From: Erpobdella octoculata
Lineage: Eukaryota; Annelida; Clitellata; Hirudinida; Erpobdellidae
DNA: 64,000 nucleotides
Direction: 5' to 3'
Assembly: GCA_963978895.1 (NCBI GenBank)
Contig: OZ022239.1
Coordinates: 31,119,906-31,183,905, forward strand
In this document: positions 34,301 through 47,972 of the stretch, in pieces
Numbering within the stretch: the stretch's first letter is position 1
How the letters are laid out: each line of letters opens with the position of its first letter
Position numbers and translations under genes: made by a program
Notes under the pieces: model-generated
What the model saw: the letters and a program-made list of their open reading frames with translations, nothing else
Database searches by the model: none
Told to the model about the DNA's origin: nothing

Positions 34301-37300
34301 CACGTTCGCTCCTTTGGAAGATTCCATAGTAGGTAATCTCGAACAATCTATTGTACACCAAAACAAGTATGAGCGCGAAAATCTTAGCTCCACCCACAAG
34401 CTTCAATACTACTAACATAGATATCTATGCTACTAACTACTAACATAAAAGTAAAATGGGGTTCGAAAATGCATACGTTAATAATCATAGATAATTAATA
34501 CAAAATCGATTTAGACTTTATGTCGTTTTATTAATTTTTTACAGTACTTTGTAACGGTTTGTCCTGGAAAAGTAACGAAGTAAAAGTAAGTCCGAAAATA
34601 TTACTTCGTTACAAGTAAAAAGTACTGAAAATAATCTGTACTCCGTTACAGGCAAAAAGTACGTCTGATGTACTTAAGTAAAGTAACGTGTTACTTTTAC
34701 TTCGTTACCGAACAACACTGTTATTATTATTGTGGTGCATCCTTTCATGTGAAAGGAAATGTGTATAGGGCCTGTGTTCAAAGTGTCCTTGTTTATGGCA
34801 CTGAGACATGGTCTATGAAGGTGGAGAATCTAAGAAGTTTAGAAAGGGCAGAGCGTATGATGGTTAGATGTTTCGTTGAATGATCGTGCATGTAGTGTAG
34901 ATTTGTATAGCTTTCTGAATGTTCCTTGTGTGGCTGATGTGGTGAGGCGTGGAAGACTAAGGTGGTTTGGACATTTGGAGCGTAAAAGTGCAGATGATTG
35001 GGTTTCGGCAATTAGAGATATGGATGTTGTAGGAGTGAAAAGTAAAGGTAGAAGTAGGAAGACTTGGTGGGAATGTGTGAAGAAAGATATGGATGAGCTC
35101 GGACTTAACCGGCAGTCTGCCCTGGATCGTGAGTTGGGGAGAGGCCTGATATAGAAAAACGTCCAACCCTAGCCTAGCGTGGAATAGGGACGTTTCAAAA
35201 ATAAATGATGATGATGATTATGATTGTGCGCTCAGCACATCCCTAGATGATGCATAGTAATTTCTGTTGTGTTTGGGCGCGCCTCTCTCTCATTGGCTGA
35301 GTCCGTTCAGGCTAGCTGTACGTGGAGCGCATGCATGAATTATAAACTCTCTTTGTTTCTCGATCGGTTCTGTTATTGTTGGTTTTATTATAGTTGTGTA
35401 GAAAATTTCAATTTACTTTATTTTGTGTCTTCAAATTAAACGAAGTAAGCAAAACTTACAATGATGATGATGATGATGTTGTTGTTGTGAATAAACAGTG
35501 TTGCATATACAGCTAATATATAACTACAAATACAACAAACAGAAAGGTCAGAGTTCAATATAGAAGAAGCGAGAAGCCAATTGGAAGAGGGAAACGTCTT
35601 CGGAATTGTCTTAGATGCTTTCCATTTTTTTCTAAAAGGAAAATTCAAAGATTGCACGGCTTTGTTGGAAACAGGTCTGTTGTTTGATTTAAATTTTTTA
35701 TATTTTATATTAATTCACTTTTTAAATTCTATAAAAATAATATTTAAAATTAACGATATTTAAATCTATTTTGAAGTTTTTGTAATTTAATGTGTAAATA
35801 AACAGTCAAATGTTATGAAAAAAGATAGCATATTTTTTCATTTTTTTGTTTCTCATTATCATCATCATCATCATTTTTTTGACTAATCATCATCATCATC
35901 ATCATCATTTTCTCTGTTCCAGCTCTAGAGAAGGAAAAGACGCTGTTGGTAGCCCACCACCTTCTCGCTGAATGCACTCACGAATTGCACCGATACAAGG
36001 AATCATCTGCGACAGCCATTAAAGGTCGACTGTCGTTTTGTTGTAGAAAGTGTAGTTGTTGTGATAGTTTTTCTTACTCGTGTGTTTGTTAGATCATTAT
36101 TATTTGTATTTGAGTATTCTAAATGAATGATCGTGGACTTTGCCACGTATAAATTGCTTTAATTTGTTTGCTGCTTCCAGGGTTGAAGCTACTAGAAGAT
36201 TCCAGCAGTCTTTGTTTCTACGGCGACCGACGGATAATCAGGAGCAAGCTGAGATTTTTGATTGCCAAAAACGACGTCCAATTGGATAACGAGTCAACTT
36301 TGAAGGAAGCTGAGAGTATTATTTCTGAGGTTATTTATTTATTTAATAAATCTTTTAAAAATAAATTTGTTATCTATTCAAAATTGGATTTCTTTGGTCA
36401 TTTTATTGATTTGCTTATAGAAAGTAACCTTCTTGCTTCTCATTTTTTCAGTTGAAATCCAGAGAGGAAATCCATCCGGTTGAACTTCGATGCCTGGAAT
36501 TGCTAACCTCTTTGAAATTGAACAATAATCAAGCCGTTGACGAGGTTTAATGATTCGTTGATTGACGGATCGGTTGAAATTATATAGTTAGATGGGTTGG
36601 CAGCTTGGTGATTAGAGTAGGTAGAGATGGGTAGAGATTGAAACAATGTAATTAGGTGGGTGGGCAGTTCTGGGTAGTTATATTGTTGGGCGGTTAGATG
36701 GGTGGATTGATAGATTGGTGGTGGGTTCAGTAATTAGTAGTTAGTTGGATGAGTTTTTAAATTAGTATTTCATTTCTAGATATCGAAAGAATTACTTGGT
36801 CATCCAGAGATCAGAGATGGAGATCATCATCATCAATTCCTTGTCGATTTGACCGTGGGAAAGATGAATATTCATAAGAAGAATTTCCAAAAAGCTCAGA
36901 AATGGTTGGATATTTATTTATATCTTTAGTTGATATATTTAAAAGCAACTTATGAATATTAATATTATTGGACACGATTAGCATAGAAAAAGCTCTCAGC
37001 ATCAAGGATGATAGCTCAGAAGCCCACCTGCTTATGGGGATCGTCCAATGGGAGATGCTTCTTCTCAATGCAGGTAACAGTGAGAGCAATGATGGCGATG
37101 ACGATGATGATGTTAAGAGAAGAAAAGAAGAAGTAGATGAAAGAAAAAAACTTTTTCTTGCACACATGAACAAGGTAGGAGGTTTTCTGGTAATAATAAA
37201 AAAATTGAAAGATTTTGTTTTATTTCAGTTTAAATAAATGTAGAGGTTTATGGCACCCGGTAGAAATGTCTGACTATGCTGATCGAAAGAATGTGTTGAC

Positions 37301-37448
37301 CGAGATCTTATTTGTAAAAAATATAATTAAGTTTTTTATAATTAATATTTAAATTTTATTTCGTTTAGGCCATCCAATTAGATCCTGCAAATCCCATTTC
37401 GTATTATTATGTTGGTCTCTATCTGGATAGAATTGGACACAGTAAAGA
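30985..37448 (+). CDS. SKIC3: SKIC3 exons 1-13: N-terminal TPR arm
   Basis: Residues 1 to about 538. The start MDSKRIKGLLKLANKLVLEK followed by NYMALTFLGAAQDGEGKYLE matches the N-terminal TPR of SKI3 proteins; the ATG at 30985 is the first in the open frame. Exon 12 carries the TPR text SIEKALSIKDDSSEAHLLMG or, as spliced, CIEKALSIKDDS. It is followed by a lineage-specific acidic insert (about residues 478-501, GDDDDDVKRRKEEVDE) coded by a GAT-rich tract. Exon 13 resumes the conserved AIQLDPANPISYYYVGLYLD. Confidence 0.9.
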
Positions 37449-40057
37449 GTGAGTTAGTTTTGCTGGTATTGATGCTGGATAATGTGGTGGTAGTTGTGGT
37501 AGTGGTGGTGGTTGTTGAGGTAGTGGTGCTGGTAGCTGTGGTAGTGGTGGTGGTGATAATTCTTTATGACACTGCAGTAGTTCTGACAGTGAGAGTGGTG
37601 ATGATATTGATAATAATTTGATAGTTGTGATGCATATATGATATATACGCATGTTTCTTGGTGCTTTTATAACAAAGATTTGATGACCTTCAATTAGAAT
37701 AATTTCATTTTCATCATCAAAGCCATTGACCTTCACCTTTCCTCTTCTCATCTCCTTATTATCTCCATTGTCTTCTCTCTCTTTCTTTCTCTCTTTTTCT
37801 TTCTTTTCATCACTCCATCCTACTTTCCATGCAGGAAAGCCAAGCAGTTCTTGATGAAAGCCTACGACACGGACACCAACGACGTCGAACGACTTGCGTC
37901 ATCACTCATCGACTTTTTACTGAGAGTCAACGATCAGGTGGTGTTGTATATTTATTTTCAAATTTATTTTTTATTATTTTTTTTTAAATTTATTTATTTT
38001 CAAATTTATTTATTTTTTTAAATTCATTTTTAAACTTGATTATTTTTTAAAATTTATTTATTTAAAAATTTATTTACTTTTTGAATTTTTTTTTAAATAT
38101 TATTTTTTTAAATTGGTTTTGACATTCATGTTTTGAATTCTCGATTAAGATTATATTTTATCATTAATTATAAAAATTATAGTGTGTTTTATTTTTAAGT
38201 TATATTATTTGTTTCTTAAATCTGTGTTGTCCTTTATGTTTTGATTGTTTAAATTCGTGATTCAGATTATATTTTATTATTAATTATTGATATTATAGTG
38301 TATTTTAATTGATATTATATTATATTATAAATAAAAGAGTATGTTTTTTTTAATTCCGTACACAGGATTCTACGTTATTCTACCTCCAGAAGATTTCGTA
38401 TAAGACGAAAAACGAATGGTTTGCAATTTCTTTTAAAACTCTTTTTTGATTGACTGAATGTTTGATTAGCTAATTTTGTACTAACTTGTCTCCTTTCCAT
38501 TTGTTTTGTTATTAATAAGCTAAGAGTTTGTTCAACTCGTGCTGATGATGCTGTAAAATAAATTAAGAAATAGTTTCTCTAGGAAGATGTTGTTGAATGT
38601 TGTTGAGTCTTACTCACTTACAAGGGGAAGGGGGGGAGGGGGTGGTTGAGAAAAGTTAAGCTGAATAAACCTTTCATTAATTGCAGATTTGTTTTTGTTA
38701 TAAAATTTGATTTACAATATTAAAATAAAAGTTTTTTTTAAATAATTGTATTTGTGTTTACATATAATAATATTAACAATTATAATAAATGACATAAATT
38801 TGTATTTTTCAAGCCCCAAGTGGGTGCTGCTTCGACTGGGGGCGTATTACTTCAAGAACGGCAACATTTCAGAAGCCGTCGGTCACTTGCAGGCGGCTGT
38901 CCGGAAGGACACTAAAGATTTGTTGGTTTTTTGTTTTAATTAATATTCGTGATGGAACTTTTTTTATAAAATAAAGTAAATATTCAAAGCGGTTTTGTTT
39001 AATATCTTATATGCTTTATTTCTGAACCAATCAATATTGATTGTAAAGTTTCATCAATATTCACAAAATCATGATAAGAATTTTTTTTCACTTTGTGATA
39101 ATTTTTTATGTTAATGTTCCAACCAATCCAGGAGGACTTGGGAAAGACTAGGTGAAGCCTACCTAGAGAGGGGTAGCTACACCTCAGCCCTGAAGGCTTT
39201 CACTAGGGTTACGGACAGTGACCCTAGCTGTATTTACAGTTTATACCAGTAAGTAACTTTTTTTTATATCATTAAGTTTTTTTGCATACTAATTTTGTCT
39301 TTATCTTCTGAGTTTTTCTACTGGTAATGAGTTGAAAGTGTTGTAGGATTATTTTGTAACGTTATGTTCTTGTTGTTGCTATAATCATCATTATCATCAT
39401 TACTTCTACAGAACTGCATTCATCCAACAAAAACTGGGCCTCCTCAAAGAAGCTTGTGAGAAGTTCAAGGTTGTCCTCGAAATGTCAACGGATTATACAC
39501 CTGCTCTCTTTGGTTGGTCCCAGTTATAAAGTTATCATTATCGCGGTAGCCATGTTTATTGTCATCATCGTCATCATATTTATTGTCATCATCGTCATCA
39601 TATTTATTTTCATCATCGTCATCATATTTATTGTCATCATCAGCATCATTTTCACCTTATTTTTATCATTATCAACATCGTTGCCATATTTATTGTCATC
39701 ATCGCAACAAATAATTTTACTGTTTTGAATACCATGAGTATCATTATTTATCACATATCTCTCTTATCTCTATTATTGCCAACGATATCACCACCATCAT
39801 ATTCATTATCATTATCATAATCCTCATTGTTGTTACTATTAGGACTGGGTGAGACGTGTCTCCAACTTGCATGCCAATATGTCTCAAAGTGTCTCTTTGG
39901 TAGGTCAGTTCTTCATGTGCAGGAAGCCATTAACTCCCTTGCCAGGTTTGTTTTAACCTTCATCCTGTTATCTATTGATTCTGTTAATCTATTTGAACAT
40001 TTATTCCATGTTCTTTCTATCTTTCAATTTATTCACATATCTATTTGTCTTTCTGTC

Positions 40058-40088
<31 letters not shown>

Positions 40089-41917
40089 CTATTTATCTAT
40101 CTATCTACCTACCTATCTATCTCTCTCTCTCTTTCTGTCTATCTATCCATCCTTCCGTCCTACTACATCTATCTAGTGAACACTTTTTATTATCAAGTTT
40201 TTCTCTCTGCAGAGCATGCGAACTAAATCCCAGTTTCAGCTGCTCGTGGAAATGCCTCGGCGACTGTTTCAGCTCATTCTACGGAATTCCCGGTTCCCAG
40301 ATAAGGTTTCAGTTTTGTTATAATTATTATTATTATTTGTGTTTATTTCATTTTTAATAAGACCAACATTTATGTTTACTTTTTGTTCAAAAAGCATGTA
40401 TCGTGGACATTTTATATGTTTAAATTTTCGCAGTTGAAGAAAGATTTAATTTTTCCATTTCATTCACAGAATCACGGTACCTGACAGCTTGGCTTTGATG
40501 ACGTCAGAAGATTCCACGTCATCTCCGTCGAAACTTGACCTCCTGGTTCTCGGAGAAAAGTTTGAATCGTTTTCTTGTTTCATTTGTTTTTAATTATTTT
40601 ATTTATTTACTATTATTATTATTATTGGAATTAATTAATTTTATCATTTAAATTTCTACTGACTAATTAATTTTGGCATCATCATCATCACCAACTTTTA
40701 CTACTACTACTACTACTACTACAATCATCACCTTTGCAGGTGCTACAAGATGGCATTGAATCTCTGTTCCGAAGTTTCCACTCTTTGGCACGACCTCGGC
40801 TTGAACCTTCACTATCAGGTCAAGGTCGGATCGCGCACGATGGTTGCAGGAGAGGGGGCTTCGGTAACAGGGTCGACGGCCCTGAATCTCCTTGCCAGAA
40901 AGAGCTTTCAGTGTCTCCAGAAAGCAGTCTCTCTTTGCCCGACCGCCCCCGATCACTGGGACTCGTTGGGGGTGATTGCTGCCTCCAAGCGTTAGATTTG
41001 TTGTTGTTGTTGTTGTTGTGGTTGGTTTCTACTGTTATCAGATTTGTTTATAAGAGGGATTTTGCTTTTGTGAGATGTGTGCGATGCTGTCGATGATGAT
41101 GATGATTTTTTTGTGTTAGAAAATTTGCATTTTTGTGTTTGTATAATAATGTATAAAATATATGAAAAATATTTTTTAAATTATTTAGAGTCATAAAGTT
41201 ATTTAATTTTTTATTTATCTTAATATTAATTAATATATATATATATATATATTATGATTTCAACTCAACAGCTATCAGCAACTACGCTCTTGCTCAGCAT
41301 TGTTTCATCAAGTCTATAGAAGTACAAAGCAATGTTAGCTATACTTTTATAAATAGTATATGTTTGTCTTTCTCTTAATTTAATTTAGTTGAAATTATTA
41401 ATTGACATTATCATTGATTTATGGTTTTTTTTCAGAATGTCACTGCGTGGTCGAATCTTGGTTTCCTTTATTTGCTGAATGACAAGAAACAAGTATGTAT
41501 GTCTGTATGTATGTATGTATGTGTGTTTGTATGTATGCATGTATGTGGTGTTTGTATGTGTGTGATTTTTGTATGTATGCATGTATGTGGCATTTGTATG
41601 TGCGTGATTTTTGTATATAACTGATGTATGAATGAATGTGACTAACATTTGTATGTATGTGATGTTTGGTTTTATGATTGATGGTAGTGATGATGATGAT
41701 GTCTACGGTTATGATGTTCATGGCAGTGATGTTTATGGTTACGTTTACGGTGGTGGTTATGATGTTTGAGGTGGTAATGATGAAATATACGAAGATTAGC
41801 TATGAAATAAATTTTGAGATGATGATTTTCAGCTTGCCCACGAAGCATTCAAGAAGGCACAGTCAATCGAACCTCACTTTGTGAACAGCTGGATAGGACA
41901 GGTAGTTAAGAGTTCAG

Positions 41918-41959
<42 letters not shown>

Positions 41960-44900
41960 CATCATCATCATCATTAAATGACATCTTTGATTTCATTGCA
42001 CTATTTTACTTGTCATCATCCTCATCATCATCATTGTATATAACTGATCATGGCATCACATCACCATCAACATCGTAAAGCTTATTTATACTCACTCATG
42101 CATTATCATCACCATCATTATCATCATCATGGCATCACATCACCATCGATATCATCATTCCAGGCCATGATAGCAGAACAAGTGAAAGATCAAGGACATA
42201 CTGACTGGTATGATGCCATGGATCTCTTCAGGCATTCTGTTGAGACAGATAATCACGTTAGCAATTTATTTTTATTATTCTTTTTTTTCAATAAAAAAAG
42301 GAAATGATTAATTGAAAGATATTTTCAATTAGCATATAAAAATTCTAAAGTAATTTTTATTAATTTAAATTTAAATGAATTAGAATAAATAAATTTATAA
42401 ATTATTACTAATTATAACTGCAATTTTCTTAACTCCTAGTCATTTTTGTTTATTTTTTATTAATTTTTGATTTACTTATTCATTCATTCATATATTTGAT
42501 TATTTATTTACAGCCCGAAGCTGCTATCAGTTATGCCCACTGGGTTTGTTCAACTCTGGATGAAGTGGACAATAACAGCATTAATAATAATAATAAGAAG
42601 AAAAAGAACAAGTGGTTGGATTTCACTTTTAATCATCTTAACGCTGTTGACTCTGCTCTTGATGCCATGACGAGATACACGGGTTGGTCCAATTTATTTT
42701 TATATTTGTTTTGTTTATTTTAGTATTTTTGGTTTAATATGAACATATTTATTATATTATTTTTCTATTATGGTATTATTTATTTATTATTTTGTTTATT
42801 ACAATCTTTTTTTTTATTAATAAGAGAGCATATTTTAGCGTTTCAACTTGCTTTGTATGTTGTAGAGACCAGACCTGATGATCTAAGAGGCTGGAACTAT
42901 TACGGACTGCTGTGTGAGAAGCAGAAACTCTATAGGACTGCAGTGAAGGCTTTTGAAAGGTGATGATGATGATGAAATGATGGTGATTGGTGATGTTGAT
43001 GATGATGATTGGTGATGATGATGATGATGGTGATGACGATGAGGTTGATGATTGGTAAGGTTTTTCAAAAGAACATGGATATTGTAGGTTTTTGTAATGG
43101 CAATGACGATTTATGGAGATATTAGCTGTGGTTCTGCTGCAGATGATATATGTATAAAAGATAACTGATGTAATACAATTATATAAATATTATTATATTA
43201 TCATCACAAGAGTTTTATTGAAAAAAATAAACAAATTATGTTCGTCAAGGTGCTTGCAGTTGTTGGAGAAAAGTCAAAACGTCGAATCAAGACACCGATG
43301 CGTCGTCCTGGGAAATCTCGCCAGGCTGTTGTGGTTAGTCGTTTTGTTTATTTACATCATCAACAACATCATGGCATTGTCATCAATGTCATCTTCATCA
43401 TCATCACTAGCACATCATTAGCAACAATCCCATAAAATCATTGTCATCACTAGCACTTCATTATCATCAATCCCATAATATCATCATCACTACCACTTCG
43501 TTATCGTCATCCCATAAAATCATCACCATCATGAGTACCGTATCATAATTTTCCATCCAGCAAGACCGGAGATTACACGCGGTCGTTGGAACAGTTCCAG
43601 GAGTTGTTTGTGGTGCTGTTTGATGAATTCGAAGATGAAATCTCCCTCTTCGAGATCTGCCAGTGGGCTCTCAGCTATTTCAAAGCCGGGCAGTACGACA
43701 TGAGTTTCGAAAGTTAGTCGTTGTTTTGTTGGTGCAACAAGTTATTCTTTTATTGGGGAGTGTTAGCAGTGTTGTTGATGCGGTGTTGTATTATTATTAT
43801 TATTATTATTATTATTGTTATTGTTCAAAGTCACAGCTTTCTTTGCTGGTTTTCTTGACCGGAAATCCGCCGGATTTCTAAGGTCTTATTTTTTATTTTT
43901 CTTTGTTTTTTTTTTAAATTAAAACACTTTTCGGAGGATATACTTGAGGTTCCTAACAGAGCAATTTTATAAATTTAAATTGCAGTTGGTTTTCCTGGAA
44001 TTCTCTCGAGGCATTTTTCGAAGCCAACTTTGATTGTCCCTAAGGCTCCAACCACAACCGGGATTACACAAGTCCTGGTTTTCCACATTCTTGATACTTC
44101 AATTTCAGGATCTTTGTATTTGCTGAGTTTTTCTACTTCTTTAATGGAAATGTTGTTGTCATTTGGAACATCTATTAGGAGACACTTTTTCTTGGTTCTG
44201 TCTTGAATGATGATGTCAGGTCGGTTAGCTCCTACAGTTCGATCGGTGTTGACAAGCACATCATACATTATAGTAAAATCTTTCGCTTTTACAATTTTTT
44301 GGGGTTGGTGGTAGTACCATCGTTTAGCTACTTGGACACCAAGATCCTGTAGAGCAGTCCAGTGCAGATAGTTGGCGATCCGATTATGTCTGTGCGTGTA
44401 TTCTTTCGGGGCTAGAACTGAACATCCTGAGATGATGTGGCTTATGTGTTCTTCCTGTTGGTGGCATATCCTGCATTTGCTTTCCACGTTCATTTTTAGT
44501 ACTTTCCTTTGATGGTACCTGGTGCTTAGCGCTTGATCTTGTGCTGCTATGAAAAGACTTTCAGTTTCGCCTTTAAGTCCAGAACTTCGCCAATTGACTA
44601 TCCCAAAGCTGTATTGCATCACAGGAGCCGCAAGGCTATTATAGGCATGTATTTTGTTTTTAGCGTTCAGTTCTGTGCTGAGAATTAGTCTGATTCTTCG
44701 CTGATATTCTTTTCGTATTTCAATCTTCATGTCTTCATGCTGGATTTCACCTTTCTCTGCTATTCCAAGATACTTGTAAATTTCAATGTTTTCGAGGTTT
44801 CGAATGCCATGTTCACTTTCTTCATTGTGCTTTGTTGCAACTTGCTTTCCTTTCTTCATTTATCAAGTCCAAAGTCCATCTTGATAACATTGCTAAAAAC

Positions 44901-47900
44901 TTTAACAATGTTAATTGCTTTTGTTAATTGACAATCATTTTTTGCAAATAGTTTTAAATCGTCCATATATAACAGATGACTTATTCGCTGATTTTTGTTC
45001 ATACCATAGCCAAGGTCTTCGCTGTTCAACATATTGGTTAGTGGTATCAGAGAAATACAAAACAGTAACGGTGACAAAGAATCTCCTTGAAAAATTCCTC
45101 GTTTGATATTTGATTACTCCGGTGCATATATATCCTTCGGCGTGGTAGAGCTTCATCTCGGTTTTCCATTGTTGCATGACAGTCTCTAGGAATTTTATGA
45201 TTATTGGGTCTGTTTTGTAGATTTTTAAAGCATTTACTATCCAGCTATGTGGAACACTGTCAAAAGCTTTTTTGTAATCAATCCAAGCCATGCTGAGATT
45301 GTGTTTTTTGGCTTTTGCATTTTCAACGATGGCTTTGTCTATGAGGAGTTGATCCTTGCATCCACGACAACCTTTTCTGCATCCCTTCTGCTCTGGTGGC
45401 AAGATGTTGTTGTCCAAAAGATGTTTATAAAGCCTTTGTGAAATTAAAGTAGTCATAATCTTATACATTGTAAGCAGACATGGAATGATGTTTGGTTGTC
45501 TAATTGCTTTGTTTAATGCACTCACCAGTTACCCGTGTATTGAATCAAACTTTTTTATCCAAAAGTTCTGAACTTTGTCTAGTCCGGGAGATTTCCAGTT
45601 GTGGAGATATTTTAGGATTTCTTTCAATTCCTCTAATGAAATGTCATTCCAGTTTCCAGTAACAACATTTACATGTCTTTCATTTTCCAGGCGAATCCAT
45701 GTAGCTTCAAAGTTGTGATTTTCTTCATCTTCTAAAATTAAAATACTTTTCCAGAATCTCTCTATGCTCAACTTTGATGGTGGCTCTTCTACCAGTTTTT
45801 CCATTTGGTTCAGTTCTCTATAAAACCTTTTTTCCATTTTCTTGGAACAATTTGTTTTGTTGGTATTGTTTTGCTCTTTTTGTAAATCTCCTTAATCTTT
45901 GAGCTTTAGCTTGCATTTTCATTTTCAAAATTCTCGAAAGTTCTCTTGCATCATTCGAGTGATGTTTTTGCATGATCTTCTCTGTTTTTCTCTTTAGTGA
46001 TTGACTGAGCAATTGTTTCTCAAATTCTGACAATATCGATATTTCTTTTCTTAGCGAGTAGATTTTCTCCTTGATTCTGACTTTCCACCGAAGTTCTTCT
46101 TTTCGGTTTGATTTTTGGGACTCTACTTCTCAAAAAACTACTGACGCAGCAGCATACATCAATTGATTTATTTCTGTTAAATCGAGTTGTTTATTATTGA
46201 TGATGGACAGAATAGCGGAATTAGCTGACTTTAGCAACTCGTACGTTTCTTTGCTGGGCTTGAATTTGTTGATCCCTTTTCTATCTTTTAAATCGATTGT
46301 CTGTAATTCTGTCAGCTTCTGTCTAATTAATTGCTCCGTTTCCAGAGTTTGTTCTGTTGTCGGTAGTTGGAAAATTTGTTGCTTTTTGTTTTTCGTCTTT
46401 GTTTTGGTTTGAATTATTTCTGTTCTTTCAAAAGTCAAAGTTGGAGTCTTCGGGATAATTTGTTCTGTATTCTCATTAATTTTCTCTCAATAATTTTGTC
46501 TATCTCTATCTTCGTCAGCCATTTGTTTTTTTTTTATGTTTCTTTTCATGTCTGCCAAGCCGCTTGATGTGATGGTGGGCAAAAGGGTGGGATTTCTTTT
46601 CCTCCAGATCTCGAAAGTGCCTTCATTCTTAGATTTTTTTCTTTCATTGTTAATAAATATGCCCACATTACTTCTTTATATTCTTCTCGTGACCATTTAT
46701 GTCGTTGATTTTTCATCACTTCTGGTCTTGTTGCTTCTTCCTCAGAAGGTTCGCGTTGAGTTTTCTCGTTGCGATGACTCATCTGAGATGCAAGATACAT
46801 TTAAGAAGAACTTGGCAACTGTCAATTTCACACTTCTATGGTACTATATTGCACAAAAGTGAAAAAAAAAAACACATAAAAAAACCCACAAACATAAACC
46901 GGGCAAAAGTTATATTGGAGACAAATTTTTAGTTCATACAGCCTGACTTACTTGAGTAACTCAAATATCTAGGAGACAATAATACTGAAATACAAAAACA
47001 GAAAATTTGAGATATTTAAATTGCAGAGCGAACGCTTAATCAAAATGGCAACCAAGATGGCGAGTTGAGCAAGACGGAGGTGTTATTACACGTCGAGTTC
47101 TCTGATTGGTTGACTTGTTTGAAAGTAGGATTTTGATTGTACGAGACAGTTGTTTCGGGCTTTGTGATTGGTCGAATTTATTTTAAGCGTCAGGAACTAT
47201 TCTTTTATTTTTCTAATATTCTTTCTAATATTTTCTTTTAAATAGAGATTGTTGTAATATTAATTTTCTTCTTTTATTTTGTTTTATTAACTTTTCTTTT
47301 AATTTATTTACTTTTTTCGATTAATTTTGACAATTTTTTGGTGAATTTGTTAGCAGAATTGGTTGGTTGGGAAGAAATAGTTCTTTAGGTTATTTCTTTT
47401 AAACATTCTTATTCAACTTGCTTTTTTTTTAGACAGGATCGAATTATATTATTAGAGATTAAATAACAGTCAGATATGCTGGATCTAATTAATGAAGATA
47501 ATTTGTTTAAGACGTAGAACCTGTATTCGTGACTTCGTTTCAAATTTAGCGATTGTTCTTTACTTCGACGTAGTTGATGCTGATGATGATTTTTCGGCCT
47601 AGTTCATACGGACTGAGGTCTGAATGTTTTTGTAGTATGAGGATGTCTTTCAGTTTCGTCGTTTTACACGTATTTCTGCTGAAGCTCACTGATGCAATCG
47701 GTTCCTGGCAAGATCGTTTCAGAGAGTAGCAATAAAACTTTGAAAATAAAATGAGAATTGTTAATATTATTAATATTAATAATTTTTAATTTATTTTATT
47801 AGTTTTATTCAAAATATATTACTAATACGCTTCCGAATTAACTGCAATTTTGTAAAAACGATGGATCATGTTTATTGCGGCCGCACGGACAAAGGTCAAG

Positions 47901-47913
47901 TCTTATTCTTCTT

Positions 47914-47972
<59 letters not shown>

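Noticed and set aside
40734..41096. 120-codon frame overlapping SKIC3 exon 22
   Set aside because: It is in a different frame from the conserved exon, whose frame matches SKI3 and the flanking splice phases.
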